DNA from: Defluviitaleaceae bacterium
GTDB taxonomy: Bacteria; Bacillota; Clostridia; Lachnospirales; WQUN01
Assembly: GCA_009780585.1 (NCBI GenBank)
Contig: WQZS01000002.1
Location: 186,001 to 250,000, forward strand
Length of the DNA: 64,000 bases
Direction: 5' to 3'
A program made the position numbers and the translations under genes. The notes below the pieces were generated by a model that was not told the origin of the DNA, did no database searches, and worked only from the letters and a program-made list of their open reading frames with translations. Shown here one piece after another: positions 9,053-18,726 of this stretch; the first letter of the stretch is position 1, and each line of letters begins with the position of its first letter.

Positions 9053-10761
9053 ACGGTAATTGGCTGTTAATGGAAACGGACGCGGATCTCCGTTTGATGT
9101 CAAGCGTCTTGGGCGTTTCCGAAATCACCGCGAATGTATTGGCCAATCGGGGCTTGCGCACGAAAAAAACGGCGCAAGCCTTTTTATACCCCCAAAGCGC
9201 GCCCCAACATGACACGTTCCTGATGAAAGGGGCGGAAGCCGCCGTCACCCGCATAGCCAAGGCCATCGCGGAAGATGAAAAAATCGTGATATACGGCGAC
9301 TACGATGTGGACGGCATTGTCAGCACGGTGATTTTGTACCGCGTACTCACCCGCTTGGGGGGGGATGTTTCTTATTATATGCCCCACCGTGTGGAAGAGG
9401 GGTACGGGTTGAACATCACCGCCGTCAACCATTTGGCCGAAATCGGGACGCAATTACTAGTTTGCGTGGACAACGGGATTTCCGCCTTTAATGAAATCGA
9501 ACACGCGAATATAATGGGGATCGAAACGGTGATCATCGACCATCACGAGCCGGGGGAAACAATCCCCGCCGCTGTCGCCGTGGTTGACCCCAAACAGCCC
9601 GATTGCACATACCCGTTTAAGGAGCTTTGCGCGGCGGCCTTGGTATACAAGCTGGCGGGCGCGTTGTGCAAAAAAATCGGCACAGCCTACATAGAAGAAA
9701 ATGAAATGTGTGCCTTAGCCGCGATAGCCTGCATCTGCGACATCGTTTCGTTACAGGACGAAAACCGCACAATCGTATGCCGCGGCCTTGCGGCGCTTAA
9801 CGCGAACAAATCGATCAACCCCGGATTGGGTACGCTGATCACGCAACGGGGTTATTTGGACAAGCATATCGACGCGCATTGCGTCGGTTTTATTTTAGGG
9901 CCGTGTTTAAACGCGACGGGGCGGCTGGACAGCGCGGAGCTTTCGGTGGAGTTGTTATTGGCGGATGATATCGACAATAAGATTTCCCTCGCGCTGGAGC
10001 TGGTCAGGCTCAACGACGAACGCAAGCATTTAACCAAGGAATGTGTGGACCGCGCTCTAAGCCGCTTGGCCGAACCGTTGCCGAAGGTATTGGTGCTGGT
10101 CGATAACGAGGCCCACGAAAGCGTCGCCGGTATCGTGGCGGGGCGCGTACGCGACGCTACCGGACGACCCGCGGTCGTGCTTACGCGCGGCGACACCCAC
10201 ATGAAGGGCTCGGGGCGTTCGATCCCCGCGTATAACCTGTTCGAAGCCTTGCAAGCAAACCAGCACTTGCTCATACGTTTTGGCGGACATGCCGCCGCCG
10301 CGGGCTTGACGCTGACGGAGGAAAACATCCCCCCGCTGATCGAAGCTCTGAACCGTGATTGCGCGTTAACCGACGAAGACTTCCTGCCCGTATACGAAAT
10401 CGACCGTACGCTGGAAGCGCGTGAAATCACGCTGGAATTGTCCCGCGAACTGGAGCTATTGGCTCCCTTCGGCAAGGGAAATGCCGCGCCCACGTTCGCC
10501 ACATTCGGCTTGTTTGCGGAAAACGTACGCAATATCAGCGAAAAGAACACGTTGATCTTTACCTTCCGCGATAAAGAAAACGGGACGCGGATCAAAGGCA
10601 TTGCCTTCGGGTTAAACCAAAAATACATACAAGCCGTCGAACGGGCGGGCGTTTCGGCGTTGGGGGGATTTACGCTGGACGCCGCCTACCGCGTCGAAAC
10701 AAACGTATACAACGGGACGGTATCGGTGCAGATGGGTATCAGGGATTTTATATTGACATAA
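9049..10761 (+). CDS. recJ: Single-stranded-DNA-specific 5'-3' exonuclease RecJ
   Basis: 570 residues, the usual length of the compact RecJ form. DHH-family motifs are present: GDYDVDG at 83-89 (motif I), PHRVEEGYGLN at 112-122, VDNG at 140-143 and DHHEPGE at 164-170 (motif III). The C-terminal DHHA1 region has the SGRS and RFGGHAAAAG motifs, followed by an OB-like domain. RecJ degrades single-stranded DNA with 5' polarity in recombination and base-excision or mismatch repair. The start overlaps the upstream phosphodiesterase stop (ATGA). Confidence 0.95.
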   Translation: MNGNWLLMETDADLRLMSSVLGVSEITANVLANRGLRTKKTAQAFLYPQSAPQHDTFLMKGAEAAVTRIAKAIAEDEKIVIYGDYDVDGIVSTVILYRVLTRLGGDVSYYMPHRVEEGYGLNITAVNHLAEIGTQLLVCVDNGISAFNEIEHANIMGIETVIIDHHEPGETIPAAVAVVDPKQPDCTYPFKELCAAALVYKLAGALCKKIGTAYIEENEMCALAAIACICDIVSLQDENRTIVCRGLAALNANKSINPGLGTLITQRGYLDKHIDAHCVGFILGPCLNATGRLDSAELSVELLLADDIDNKISLALELVRLNDERKHLTKECVDRALSRLAEPLPKVLVLVDNEAHESVAGIVAGRVRDATGRPAVVLTRGDTHMKGSGRSIPAYNLFEALQANQHLLIRFGGHAAAAGLTLTEENIPPLIEALNRDCALTDEDFLPVYEIDRTLEAREITLELSRELELLAPFGKGNAAPTFATFGLFAENVRNISEKNTLIFTFRDKENGTRIKGIAFGLNQKYIQAVERAGVSALGGFTLDAAYRVETNVYNGTVSVQMGIRDFILT

Positions 10762-10840
10762 TTTTGCCTCAAATTATCGGGGACTTCTTTGTGTATATGG
10801 TGTAGAATGTACATGTTTTGATTATACGTACGGAGAGGGA

Positions 10841-11842
10841 ATGAACATGAAACGATTCTTATTAAGCGGATGTATGATTATCTTGTTTACGGTATTGCTT
10901 GCGGCTTGCAGGCGTTCGGATAACAGCGACCCCGTCGTGGCGCGTGTCAACGGGATCGACATAACGGTCAGCCAAATGTATTTCCACATACCCTTCGTGG
11001 AGGAACGGATGGAGTGGGAATACTTCATCCAATACGGCGAATGGGATATCAACCCCGCGATGGAATACGAACCCGGCATTACCTTCGGCCGCGCCATACG
11101 CGAAAACGCGGTGCGTGAGGCGGCGTTCCTGATAATCGTCAACGACTACGCGCGGCGGTTGGGCATCGAACTGACGGCCCTTGACCACGCGATGATCGAA
11201 GGCGAAATCGAACGCATGAGGGAGCAATTGGGACGGCAGGAATTCGAAAGGATGATGACCTCAAACGGCTTTAGGGAAGAACGCAACCTAACGGAATTCT
11301 TCGAAGCCCAAATCCTGACGGAAAACCTGGTTTCGTTTATCCTGGCGAACCCCGCCGAGTTTTTACCCTTTGCGCCCCATATGCCGGAAGAGGAGGTCAT
11401 CCCCGAGTTGTTCGGCGCGAAGCATATATTGGCCCATTTCGCCCAATTCGATTCCGAGGCTGAAGCCGAGGAATTCGCCGCCGGTATCCTGGCGCGCGCG
11501 TTGCTGGGTGAGGATTTCGACGACTTGATGTTCACCTATACGCAGGACCCCGGCATCATGGATTTCCCCATGGGTTATTCCTTCGCGAGCGGCGACATGA
11601 TGCTTGAATTTGAGCAGGGTACGCGGGATTTGGCCATGGGCGGGATCAGCGGCTTGGTACGGACGGATTTCGGCATCCATATCATAAAGCGCATCGAACC
11701 CAACGCGGCGGATTGGTACCGCTTGCACCAACGCCAACCGCGCTCCGAAGAAAACAGGATGCTGGAAGCCATTTACATTGGCTTTACCCTAATGACAGAG
11801 GAAGCGGACATCGTGTTCCTGGCGGCGTTGGACGACATCTAA
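10841..11842 (+). CDS. PrsA/SurA-like peptidyl-prolyl isomerase lipoprotein
   Basis: 333 residues. A lipoprotein signal (MKRFLLSGCMIILFTVLLAAC, lipidated Cys about residue 23) anchors it outside the membrane. Residues 30-180 form a helical chaperone region starting with VVARVNGIDITVSQM, a SurA_N pattern. Residues 190-290 are a parvulin domain: FGAKHILAHF, DPGIMDFPMGYSFASGDMMLEFEQ and GISGLVRTDFGIHIIKRIEP. Such proteins fold exported proteins after Sec translocation, which fits the many large exoproteins here. GGAGAGG at 10832-10838 serves ATG 10841 or, with better spacing, ATG 10847. A 79-base gap precedes it without a convincing -35/-10 pair. Confidence 0.85.
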   Translation: MNMKRFLLSGCMIILFTVLLAACRRSDNSDPVVARVNGIDITVSQMYFHIPFVEERMEWEYFIQYGEWDINPAMEYEPGITFGRAIRENAVREAAFLIIVNDYARRLGIELTALDHAMIEGEIERMREQLGRQEFERMMTSNGFREERNLTEFFEAQILTENLVSFILANPAEFLPFAPHMPEEEVIPELFGAKHILAHFAQFDSEAEAEEFAAGILARALLGEDFDDLMFTYTQDPGIMDFPMGYSFASGDMMLEFEQGTRDLAMGGISGLVRTDFGIHIIKRIEPNAADWYRLHQRQPRSEENRMLEAIYIGFTLMTEEADIVFLAALDDI

Positions 11843-11849
11843 CCCTTGT

Positions 11850-13166
11850 ATGGATATCTTTGAAACCAATCGGGAAACCCACAAAAAAACAGCCCCGCTC
11901 GCGGCGCGTATGCGCCCGTCCGATTTGGACGGATGGGTGGGGCAAAAGCATATTATCGGTAAAAATACGCTCCTGTACCGCGCGATTAAGGCTGACCGCT
12001 TGGCCAGCCTTGTTTTATACGGCCCGCCCGGCACCGGCAAAACGACGCTGGCGCGGATCATCGCCAACGCGACCAAGAGCGTGTTTACGCAAATAAACGC
12101 AACCTCCGCGGGGATTAAAGACATACAAAAAGCCATATCCGACGCGAAGGCCGCGCTGGAATTGTACGCCAAGCGTACGATCCTGTTCATCGATGAAATC
12201 CACCGTTTTAATAAAACCCAGCAGGACGCGCTCCTTCCCTTTGTGGAGGACGGCACGCTCGTTTTGATTGGCGCCACCACGGAGAACCCTTATTTCGAGG
12301 TAAATAAGGCGTTAGTTTCACGCTCGATGATATTTGAACTGTTCCCGCTGGCACGCGGGGAAATCCTTACCCTGCTCAAACGCGCTTTAAACGACGAGGT
12401 TAAAGGATTGGGGTATCTCCCGATAAAAGCCTCGGACGACGCGCTGGATTTCCTTTCCGACCGCGCCAACGGCGACGCCCGCGCCGCGTTTAACGCGCTT
12501 GAGCTCGCCGCGCTCACGACGGAACCCGGTACAAACGGGCAAATCATGATTGACCTTGAGGTTGCGTCCGCCTGTATACAGAAGCGGACGCTTTTCTTTG
12601 ACAAGAACGGCGACAACCACTACGACACGATTTCCGCCTTTATTAAGAGTATGCGCGGTTCGGACCCCGACGCGGCGTTGTATTACCTCGCAAGGATGAT
12701 CTACGCGGGCGAGGACCCGAAGTTCATCGCGCGGCGCATCGTGATCTGCGCCGCGGAGGACGTGGGCAACGCCGACCCGCACGCCCTGTTGGTGGCGCAG
12801 GCGGCGGCGCACGCCGTGGAATTCATCGGCTTGCCGGAAGGGCGCATCCCCTTGGCGCAGGCCGTCATTTACATCGCGTGCGCGCCGAAATCAAACGCAA
12901 CCAACGACGCCATCGTCGAAGCCATGCGCGACGTCGAAAACATACAAATCAAATCCTTGCCCCCGTACCTGCGCGATCCCGGCTTCGGCAATACCCTCGG
13001 CCACGGCGAAGGTTACAAATACGCCCACGATTACCCCGGCCACTACGTACGCCAGCAATACCTGCCGGACGAAGTAAAGGACCGGATCTATTACCGGCCC
13101 TCCGAAAACGGTGTGGAGAAAAAAATAAAGGAGTCCTTGGATAAGGTAAGAACTCCCCGTAATTAA
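11850..13166 (+). CDS. rarA: Replication-associated recombination AAA+ ATPase RarA
   Basis: 438 residues, the family length. After a RMRPSDLDGWVGQKHIIG N-terminus come Walker A GPPGTGKTT at 58-66, Walker B LFIDEIHRF at 112-120, sensor 1 GATTENP and an arginine finger in VSRS. The C-terminal part carries the MgsA-type signature (KSMRGSDPDAALYYLARM, RRIVICAAEDVGNADP). RarA acts at stalled replication forks as a tetrameric clamp-loader-like ATPase. Seven bases separate it from the PrsA-like gene, so they are probably co-transcribed. Confidence 0.95.
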   Translation: MDIFETNRETHKKTAPLAARMRPSDLDGWVGQKHIIGKNTLLYRAIKADRLASLVLYGPPGTGKTTLARIIANATKSVFTQINATSAGIKDIQKAISDAKAALELYAKRTILFIDEIHRFNKTQQDALLPFVEDGTLVLIGATTENPYFEVNKALVSRSMIFELFPLARGEILTLLKRALNDEVKGLGYLPIKASDDALDFLSDRANGDARAAFNALELAALTTEPGTNGQIMIDLEVASACIQKRTLFFDKNGDNHYDTISAFIKSMRGSDPDAALYYLARMIYAGEDPKFIARRIVICAAEDVGNADPHALLVAQAAAHAVEFIGLPEGRIPLAQAVIYIACAPKSNATNDAIVEAMRDVENIQIKSLPPYLRDPGFGNTLGHGEGYKYAHDYPGHYVRQQYLPDEVKDRIYYRPSENGVEKKIKESLDKVRTPRN

Positions 13167-13202
13167 TTTGGATTCAATACCAATCCCCCGGTTAACGGTC
13201 GA

Positions 13203-14594
13203 TTATACATCCTCCGCCCACCGCATCAAAAGCGAACCGGGCAGTAAAGCGGCCCACACAAACGGCGCCGACCTAAAGGGCGAAATCACGACTTCAAAGA
13301 AGATGCTTTCGGGTACGACGCGCCACAACAAATAAAACATGCCGCCGCATGTGATGGCGGCCATCAGTACATATAAAATGAACTTGCCCGGACGGGTTAC
13401 CGTGGGGGCATCGTAAATCTTCGTCACGGTCCACATTAAAAGGCCCGCGATCACGCACGTAATGACGGCGACGCCCACCGCGCTGAAGGCGAGTTCCCAA
13501 AACGCGCGGCTCAGGACTTCCCCCGCCATTTCGTCGAACACGTTGACCGCCGCCGCGTAAACGCCGCCCAGCACCACAAGCACGGCGATTCCCTTACCCG
13601 ACCCCAGCGCGCCCCACCTGTACACGATGCTGACCGCGCCGATGACGATCGCCGCGATCGCCAATATACCGTACAGCATCCCGCGCAGCCTGGCGGTATC
13701 CTCAAAGGACTCCGTTTCGAAATCGAATATACCCAACGCCAGTACGCACCCCATCACGACCATAAACACGATCGCCAGCACCACTTGCAACCCGAAGCCG
13801 AACCCCGCGCGCGGGTCGCGTCTTTTGATATCGTTGGGGGGCGGCACATGGCGCGGTACACTCCGTACGCGCGGCGCGGGCATGGGCGCGGCCATGACGC
13901 GCGTTGGGGAGCGGTGCGGTTCGCCCGAGGCCGTACGCGGCACGACCTCGATGCGTGCGGGTAACGTGGTGGCCGGTTGGTGGGCGATTTCCTTTTGTAA
14001 ATCGGAAATGACGTTGCTCGCCGCTTCGCTCATGGCGGTATAGCCCGGGGGGATAAGCCCGCGGGCCTTCGTTTTAAAGGCCAACGCCAGCTTTAATACC
14101 TCGATGCCCAGCGGGCCGGAATACGCGCGCACCACTTCGGCGGCGGCGTCGTAATCGTACAGCGTAAGGTCCTTGGTCGTGGCTTCCGCGCGTTTGACGC
14201 CTTGTATGATCAAGCGGAGCCCTTCCTCTATATTGCGTTGCACCGTAAACGCGTCCGACGGGATCGTCTTCTTCCATATTTGGTGGGTGCCGCCGCACAT
14301 GATGATACCCAGTTGTATCATACCCCAACCGTCGTTGTGGGCGTAAGCCAACCGATTAAGCCATTCCTGCATCCTGATCGCGTCGCCCTTGCCCGTATCC
14401 AAGCCGGAATAATGCCGCGCTAAATTATACGCGCCGCCCGCGCGGCCCGCTTCGGCCGCTTTTTCCCACCAGGTGACGGCTTCGTCCGTCTTTTTTTGCG
14501 ACATTAAAAAATTACCCCATTGGAGCATCGCGACGGCATCGCCTTGCTCGGCCGCGGCCATTAATTCATGCTCATTAACGGATTCCTTCATCAT
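13203..14594 (-). CDS. Sel1-repeat protein with C-terminal multi-pass membrane domain
   Basis: About 463 residues from ATG 14594. AGGGGGG sits nine bases upstream, whereas ATG 14603 directly abuts it and is unlikely to be used. Residues 1-100 contain Sel1/TPR-like repeats (AAEQGDAVAMLQWGNFLMSQKKTDEAVTWWEKAAEAG, AGGAYNLARHY). A basic, proline-rich linker (RVMAAPMPAPRVRSVPRHVPPPNDIKRR) leads to five or six hydrophobic helices from about residue 275 to the end. The repeats probably bind a partner on the cytoplasmic side; no catalytic motif is visible. It is convergent with rarA. Function unknown. Confidence 0.7.
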   Translation of the reverse strand: MMKESVNEHELMAAAEQGDAVAMLQWGNFLMSQKKTDEAVTWWEKAAEAGRAGGAYNLARHYSGLDTGKGDAIRMQEWLNRLAYAHNDGWGMIQLGIIMCGGTHQIWKKTIPSDAFTVQRNIEEGLRLIIQGVKRAEATTKDLTLYDYDAAAEVVRAYSGPLGIEVLKLALAFKTKARGLIPPGYTAMSEAASNVISDLQKEIAHQPATTLPARIEVVPRTASGEPHRSPTRVMAAPMPAPRVRSVPRHVPPPNDIKRRDPRAGFGFGLQVVLAIVFMVVMGCVLALGIFDFETESFEDTARLRGMLYGILAIAAIVIGAVSIVYRWGALGSGKGIAVLVVLGGVYAAAVNVFDEMAGEVLSRAFWELAFSAVGVAVITCVIAGLLMWTVTKIYDAPTVTRPGKFILYVLMAAITCGGMFYLLWRVVPESIFFEVVISPFRSAPFVWAALLPGSLLMRWAEDV

Positions 14595-14722
14595 TATGTA
14601 CATCCCCCCTTGCCAATGCCTGTACCCTTATGTTTGTACACCATTATATATGCCGATATATAATTGTAAATCCTATTGTTGTAAAGTACAATGATAACGG
14701 AACAAATCGGAGGGGATTTGTC

Positions 14723-17700
14723 ATGGAAGACATAAATAGGTTGAAAAACAAGCCGGTAACATTGCGCCGCGGGAAAACCGCTTCATTGTTGCTGGCTTTT
14801 GTCATTTTCCTTTCCTTGTTCACGGTCGCGCCGATGGAGGTGCGGGCGAACGGGGGGATATTCATACCGACGGGGTCATCCTTGACGTTAACCGTAAGCC
14901 CCTCCGCGATTATCTTGAGCTCTCCCGGTTCTGTCCAATTGACCGCATATGACGGCATTACCAACGTAACTAGTAACGTATCATGGAGCAGCTCCAATCC
15001 GGCAGCCGTATCGGTCAGTACCTCCGGTGCCGTCCAGGCGTTGGCTTCGGGTTCGGCTGTCGTCACGGCGTCGTCGAACGGCGCGATCGCGTATGCCGTA
15101 ATCGTAAACGGCGGCGAAAGCGAGTTCGTATCCGCCGTAGGGATCGTAAAGACATCGTCCCTTGCGGGTTTGGTCGGCACCCCCCTTACCCTTATGGGTG
15201 CGGTATTGCCCGCGTCACCCGCCGCGGCCACCGTCGGTATCATTACGTGGTCGTTGGATATGGATGTGGCTTTAACCACCGCCTCGGGCGCGGCCCTTGC
15301 GGCGAACGGCAATATTACCGTCAGCGGCGCAGGGGATGTAGTTGTCTCCGCAACGGTCGTTAACGGCGTCCTTAACGGCACGACGTTTTCGAATACCACA
15401 CCGCAGGGTTTTACGATCACCTTTACGGAGCCTTCGCAGCCCCCTGAGCCTCCGCCTGTTTTTGTTGCCGTCACGGGCATTACAGGCGTACCCTCGGCGG
15501 GAACAGTCGGAGTGCCCTTAACGCTGACGAGTACAGTACTCCCCACCAACGCCACAAACCGAACCATTGTATGGAGCTTGGGTACGGGAAGCACCGCACC
15601 CGGCGCGACGGTGGATAACGGCGTCGCGTCCGCAAGCGGAACGGGTACGGTAGTCGTCACGGCTACCATTATTAACGCCTTGATTGGCGGTGGTTCTTTT
15701 ATCGAGTCTTTTACCATCAATTTTCAAACACCCTCCGTCCCCGCTACCGATATTACGCTGGAAACCACCGCGGGTCAGGTGAATGTTCCGTTCGATTTAA
15801 ACGAACTCGCGGTGATCCATCCGGAAAACGCGTACCCCAACCGCAATAACACCCCCATCGTATGGACGGTCACCAACCATACAATCCCCGAAACCGAGCG
15901 GGAATTTATCAACGGCGTGCTTACGGTGTGGACCGAAGGCATGATGACCGTACGGGGCCGCGTACCCGCCAACGCCGACGGAAGCGTATTCCTGGAGCGC
16001 ACCTTCGTCCTTACTTTTTCAAACGGCGCGGTGGATGCCGAATTTATCGGCTTGGATGAATTATTCGTGGGCGTACCCGCCGCCGGGGAAGTGCGTTTTT
16101 CGCTCCGCTCCGCCGTTTTGCTGCCGGAAATATTCGAGCAGGATTTCCGCGTCAGCGGTTTGCCCGCGGGATTGCAAGCGGGTACGCCGCGCAGGGTAAG
16201 CGATACGCTTGTTATCGTCCCGATTACGGGTACGCCGGCGCGGGCGAATGAAAACGCGTCGTCGTTAACGGTGCCGTCAAACCTACCCGCGCGGAATGTC
16301 CTGCGCGGAGGCCAGCCCTTGGGCATAACGCCCATGTCTTTTCCTTTGCCGCCGATCATCCCCAGCGCGACGCTACGACAGCAACGGGCGGTCTTTGACC
16401 TAAACCCCGACAACCCCGCGTTGCACAGGGATATTCAAATAACCCTAAACGCCAACGATCACCCATTACGCGCCATTATGTACGGTAATTACCGCTTGAT
16501 CGAAGGCGTGGACTTCACGCTGACGGCGGATAACGGCTTCCGTATCCACGGGCATTTCCTGCGGCAGCTTCCCATTGGGGAATGGCCGCTGACATTTGAC
16601 ATGCGTCAGGGGGCCAGCCCTGATTTTACGTTGGCGATCATCGACACGCGAATACCCACACGGGAAGAACCCCAACCCGGGCCGGAGCTTGACACGCACC
16701 TGCTTAACCCGCCCCCGCTTAATGACATGATGATTTTTATGTTAAATTCCCCGCCCGTACGCTTGGATACACTAGGCTTGGAAAACGGCTCGGGGATTAT
16801 CCGCCCCGTCGTGCAGGGCGGGCGGGCATCCTTTTGGCTGCGTACGGATATACTGGAGTATTTAGCCTGGCGGTACCCAGCCGCAACCATAGAGGCGCAG
16901 ACCCGTTTGGGTACGCTGCGCTTCCCGACGTTCCTGCTGGATATCCTGCGCGGGGCGAAGGCTGCCATCGCCGAAGAACGCTTGGAATACGACCAAGTAT
17001 ATGTACGGATAACGCTGACCGACATGAGCCAAAACCAAGCGTACACCGCCCGCGTACAAAGCACCATGCCCGGCGCGCAAGTACTCGCGCCGTTGGTGGA
17101 TGTAAACATCGAATTGATCCGCCGTTCCGACATGCACGTATTCTTCACCGTGCGGGAATTTACGCGCCCCTTGGAATGGATACAGCCGATTATGCCGCCT
17201 TCGGGCATCCTGCGGTACGGCGCGTTTTGGTTTAACGACGCGGCTTCGGGGTTGGACTTCGCCCCGCACCGTTCGCACGGGGGTAGTGAAGTGATGATCC
17301 GCTCCATTTACACGGGTACGCACGGCATCATCAACAATCCCGCCGTCATAACCGATGTGGCGTTTTCGAATTGGGGCTTTGCGTCCGCGAATACCGCCGC
17401 GCAAAAGGGCCTGGTGCGCCCGGCAGGGGGCGTATTATCCCCCACCGAGGCCATTACAAGGGCGGAGTTCGCCCGCTTGCTTTCCCTCGCGCTACAACTC
17501 CCGTCATCCGGGTTTATCCCCCACTTTTACCATGACGTACCCGTTAGCCATGAAGCATACGACGCCATAGCGCGCGCGCGATACGCGGGTTTGCTTGACG
17601 GGGAGGAAGCCTTCCGCCCCAACGTCTTGATTACGCGGCAGGAAATGATCAGCATAATCGCGCAAGCCATCAGCCGCGGTACGCCCGTCATACCGCCGCA

Positions 17701-17899
17701 AAACCGCCCCCTGGACCAATACTTCACCGATTACCGCGACATCGGCACCCGCTATGTGCTTGCGGCGCAGACCGCGCTTAATCATGGGATTTTTGTCGGC
17801 TTTGAGGACGCGACGTTCCGCCCCGATGCTGCCACCAGCCGTATGGAAGCGGTTTCGATGCTGGTGAGGTTGATGCGGGTGATGGGAAATATTGATTAA
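14723..17899 (+). CDS. Surface protein with Big2-type Ig-like domains and three SLH domains
   Basis: 1058 residues from ATG 14723, chosen because GGAGGGG lies at 14709-14715. A signal peptide (RRGKTASLLLAFVIFLSLFTVAPMEVRA) is followed by Ig-like Big2 modules: LTVSPSAIILSSPGSVQLTA ... WSSSNPAAVSVSTSGAVQALASG at about 48-125, and further copies to residue 350 (AVTGITGVPSAGTVGVPLTLTS). The C-terminal 170 residues hold three S-layer homology domains, with ITRAEFARLLSLAL, LITRQEMISIIAQA and TSRMEAVSMLVRL. SLH domains bind secondary cell-wall polymers, so the protein is displayed on the surface. Its divergent neighbour is the Sel1-repeat gene. Confidence 0.85.
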   Translation: MEDINRLKNKPVTLRRGKTASLLLAFVIFLSLFTVAPMEVRANGGIFIPTGSSLTLTVSPSAIILSSPGSVQLTAYDGITNVTSNVSWSSSNPAAVSVSTSGAVQALASGSAVVTASSNGAIAYAVIVNGGESEFVSAVGIVKTSSLAGLVGTPLTLMGAVLPASPAAATVGIITWSLDMDVALTTASGAALAANGNITVSGAGDVVVSATVVNGVLNGTTFSNTTPQGFTITFTEPSQPPEPPPVFVAVTGITGVPSAGTVGVPLTLTSTVLPTNATNRTIVWSLGTGSTAPGATVDNGVASASGTGTVVVTATIINALIGGGSFIESFTINFQTPSVPATDITLETTAGQVNVPFDLNELAVIHPENAYPNRNNTPIVWTVTNHTIPETEREFINGVLTVWTEGMMTVRGRVPANADGSVFLERTFVLTFSNGAVDAEFIGLDELFVGVPAAGEVRFSLRSAVLLPEIFEQDFRVSGLPAGLQAGTPRRVSDTLVIVPITGTPARANENASSLTVPSNLPARNVLRGGQPLGITPMSFPLPPIIPSATLRQQRAVFDLNPDNPALHRDIQITLNANDHPLRAIMYGNYRLIEGVDFTLTADNGFRIHGHFLRQLPIGEWPLTFDMRQGASPDFTLAIIDTRIPTREEPQPGPELDTHLLNPPPLNDMMIFMLNSPPVRLDTLGLENGSGIIRPVVQGGRASFWLRTDILEYLAWRYPAATIEAQTRLGTLRFPTFLLDILRGAKAAIAEERLEYDQVYVRITLTDMSQNQAYTARVQSTMPGAQVLAPLVDVNIELIRRSDMHVFFTVREFTRPLEWIQPIMPPSGILRYGAFWFNDAASGLDFAPHRSHGGSEVMIRSIYTGTHGIINNPAVITDVAFSNWGFASANTAAQKGLVRPAGGVLSPTEAITRAEFARLLSLALQLPSSGFIPHFYHDVPVSHEAYDAIARARYAGLLDGEEAFRPNVLITRQEMISIIAQAISRGTPVIPPQNRPLDQYFTDYRDIGTRYVLAAQTALNHGIFVGFEDATFRPDAATSRMEAVSMLVRLMRVMGNID

Positions 17900-17911
17900 A
17901 CTCGATGTTCG

Positions 17912-17937
17912 GAATTCGGAATAAAAGGAGCGGGAAC
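17912..17937 (+). repeat. Pre-start sequence shared with 38114-38090
   Basis: This contains the ribosome site of the TIM-barrel gene and an EcoRI-like palindrome GAATTC. Apart from a small indel near the ribosome site it equals the sequence ahead of the U32 fragment. Confidence 0.65.
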
Positions 17938-18726
17938 ATGCGTTACGGGTATTGTATGGATATAGGTTTTTTGGACGGGGACGCGGCGAGCCGCGCTGTC
18001 TTTGAAGGGGTCGCGGAGGCGGGGTTTGATTATGTGGAGCTTCCCTTTTACGCGTTGTCGGCGTGCGTTAAAATCGATGAATTGAAGAAAACGCTCCGCG
18101 GCGCGGGGTTACGGTGCTTGGCTTGCAATATTTTTTTCCCGTCCGAAATAAAGCTGGTGGGCAGGGATATGGATAAGCCCGCCATTATAAAATATTTGGA
18201 ACGGATGCTGCCTTTCGCGGCGGATTTGGGCGTTGAAACGCTGGTCTTCGGCAACGGCGGCGCGCGCAGGATCCCCGACGGCGAAACGCGGGAAACGGTT
18301 TGGGGCAATCTGCGCTGGATCGTGGAAAAAATGGACGGATACGCGGGCGCGAACGGTATACGTATCGCCGTGGAACCGTTAAACGCGGCCGAAACGAATA
18401 TGATCCTCAGCTACACCGAAGCTGTGGACTTGACGCGCGGATTAACCAACGCCGCCGCGATGATCGACACCTACCACACGCTGGCGGAAGGACGCAACTA
18501 CGACGACGTACTCGTTTACCCCGATCGGTTATGGCATTTGCATACGGCGTATTCAAGCAAACGCTTCGTACCCTCCCCCGATGATGAAGCGGGATGGCTC
18601 GGCGATTTGGTCAAAATTATAAAATCAACAGGGTACGACGATAAAATCAGCATCGAAGGCAACCTGCGCGCCCAAGCGGACGTCAAGGGCGCGCTAACCG
18701 CGTTAAAAAAGGAGATGAACGGATGA
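17938..18726 (+). CDS. Sugar phosphate isomerase/epimerase-like TIM-barrel protein
   Basis: 262 residues from ATG 17938, with AAAGGAG seven bases upstream (17924-17930). The fold pattern is the AP-endonuclease-2 / xylose isomerase-like barrel: FDYVELPFYAL, CLACNIFFPSEIKLVG, VETLVFGNGGARRIPDG, RIAVEPLN (metal-binding Glu), AAMIDTYHTLAEG and LWHLHTAYSSK, DDKISIEGNLR. Members isomerise or epimerise sugars and inositols; the substrate cannot be read here. The stop overlaps the aldo/keto reductase start (ATGA), suggesting a two-step carbohydrate or polyol conversion. The sequence just before the start recurs upstream of the U32 fragment at 38087. Confidence 0.8.
   Translation: MRYGYCMDIGFLDGDAASRAVFEGVAEAGFDYVELPFYALSACVKIDELKKTLRGAGLRCLACNIFFPSEIKLVGRDMDKPAIIKYLERMLPFAADLGVETLVFGNGGARRIPDGETRETVWGNLRWIVEKMDGYAGANGIRIAVEPLNAAETNMILSYTEAVDLTRGLTNAAAMIDTYHTLAEGRNYDDVLVYPDRLWHLHTAYSSKRFVPSPDDEAGWLGDLVKIIKSTGYDDKISIEGNLRAQADVKGALTALKKEMNG

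Noticed and set aside
10753-10780. Promoter starting with a perfect TTGACA at the end of recJ
   Set aside because: No -10 at a suitable distance; AATTAT is only 13 bases away.
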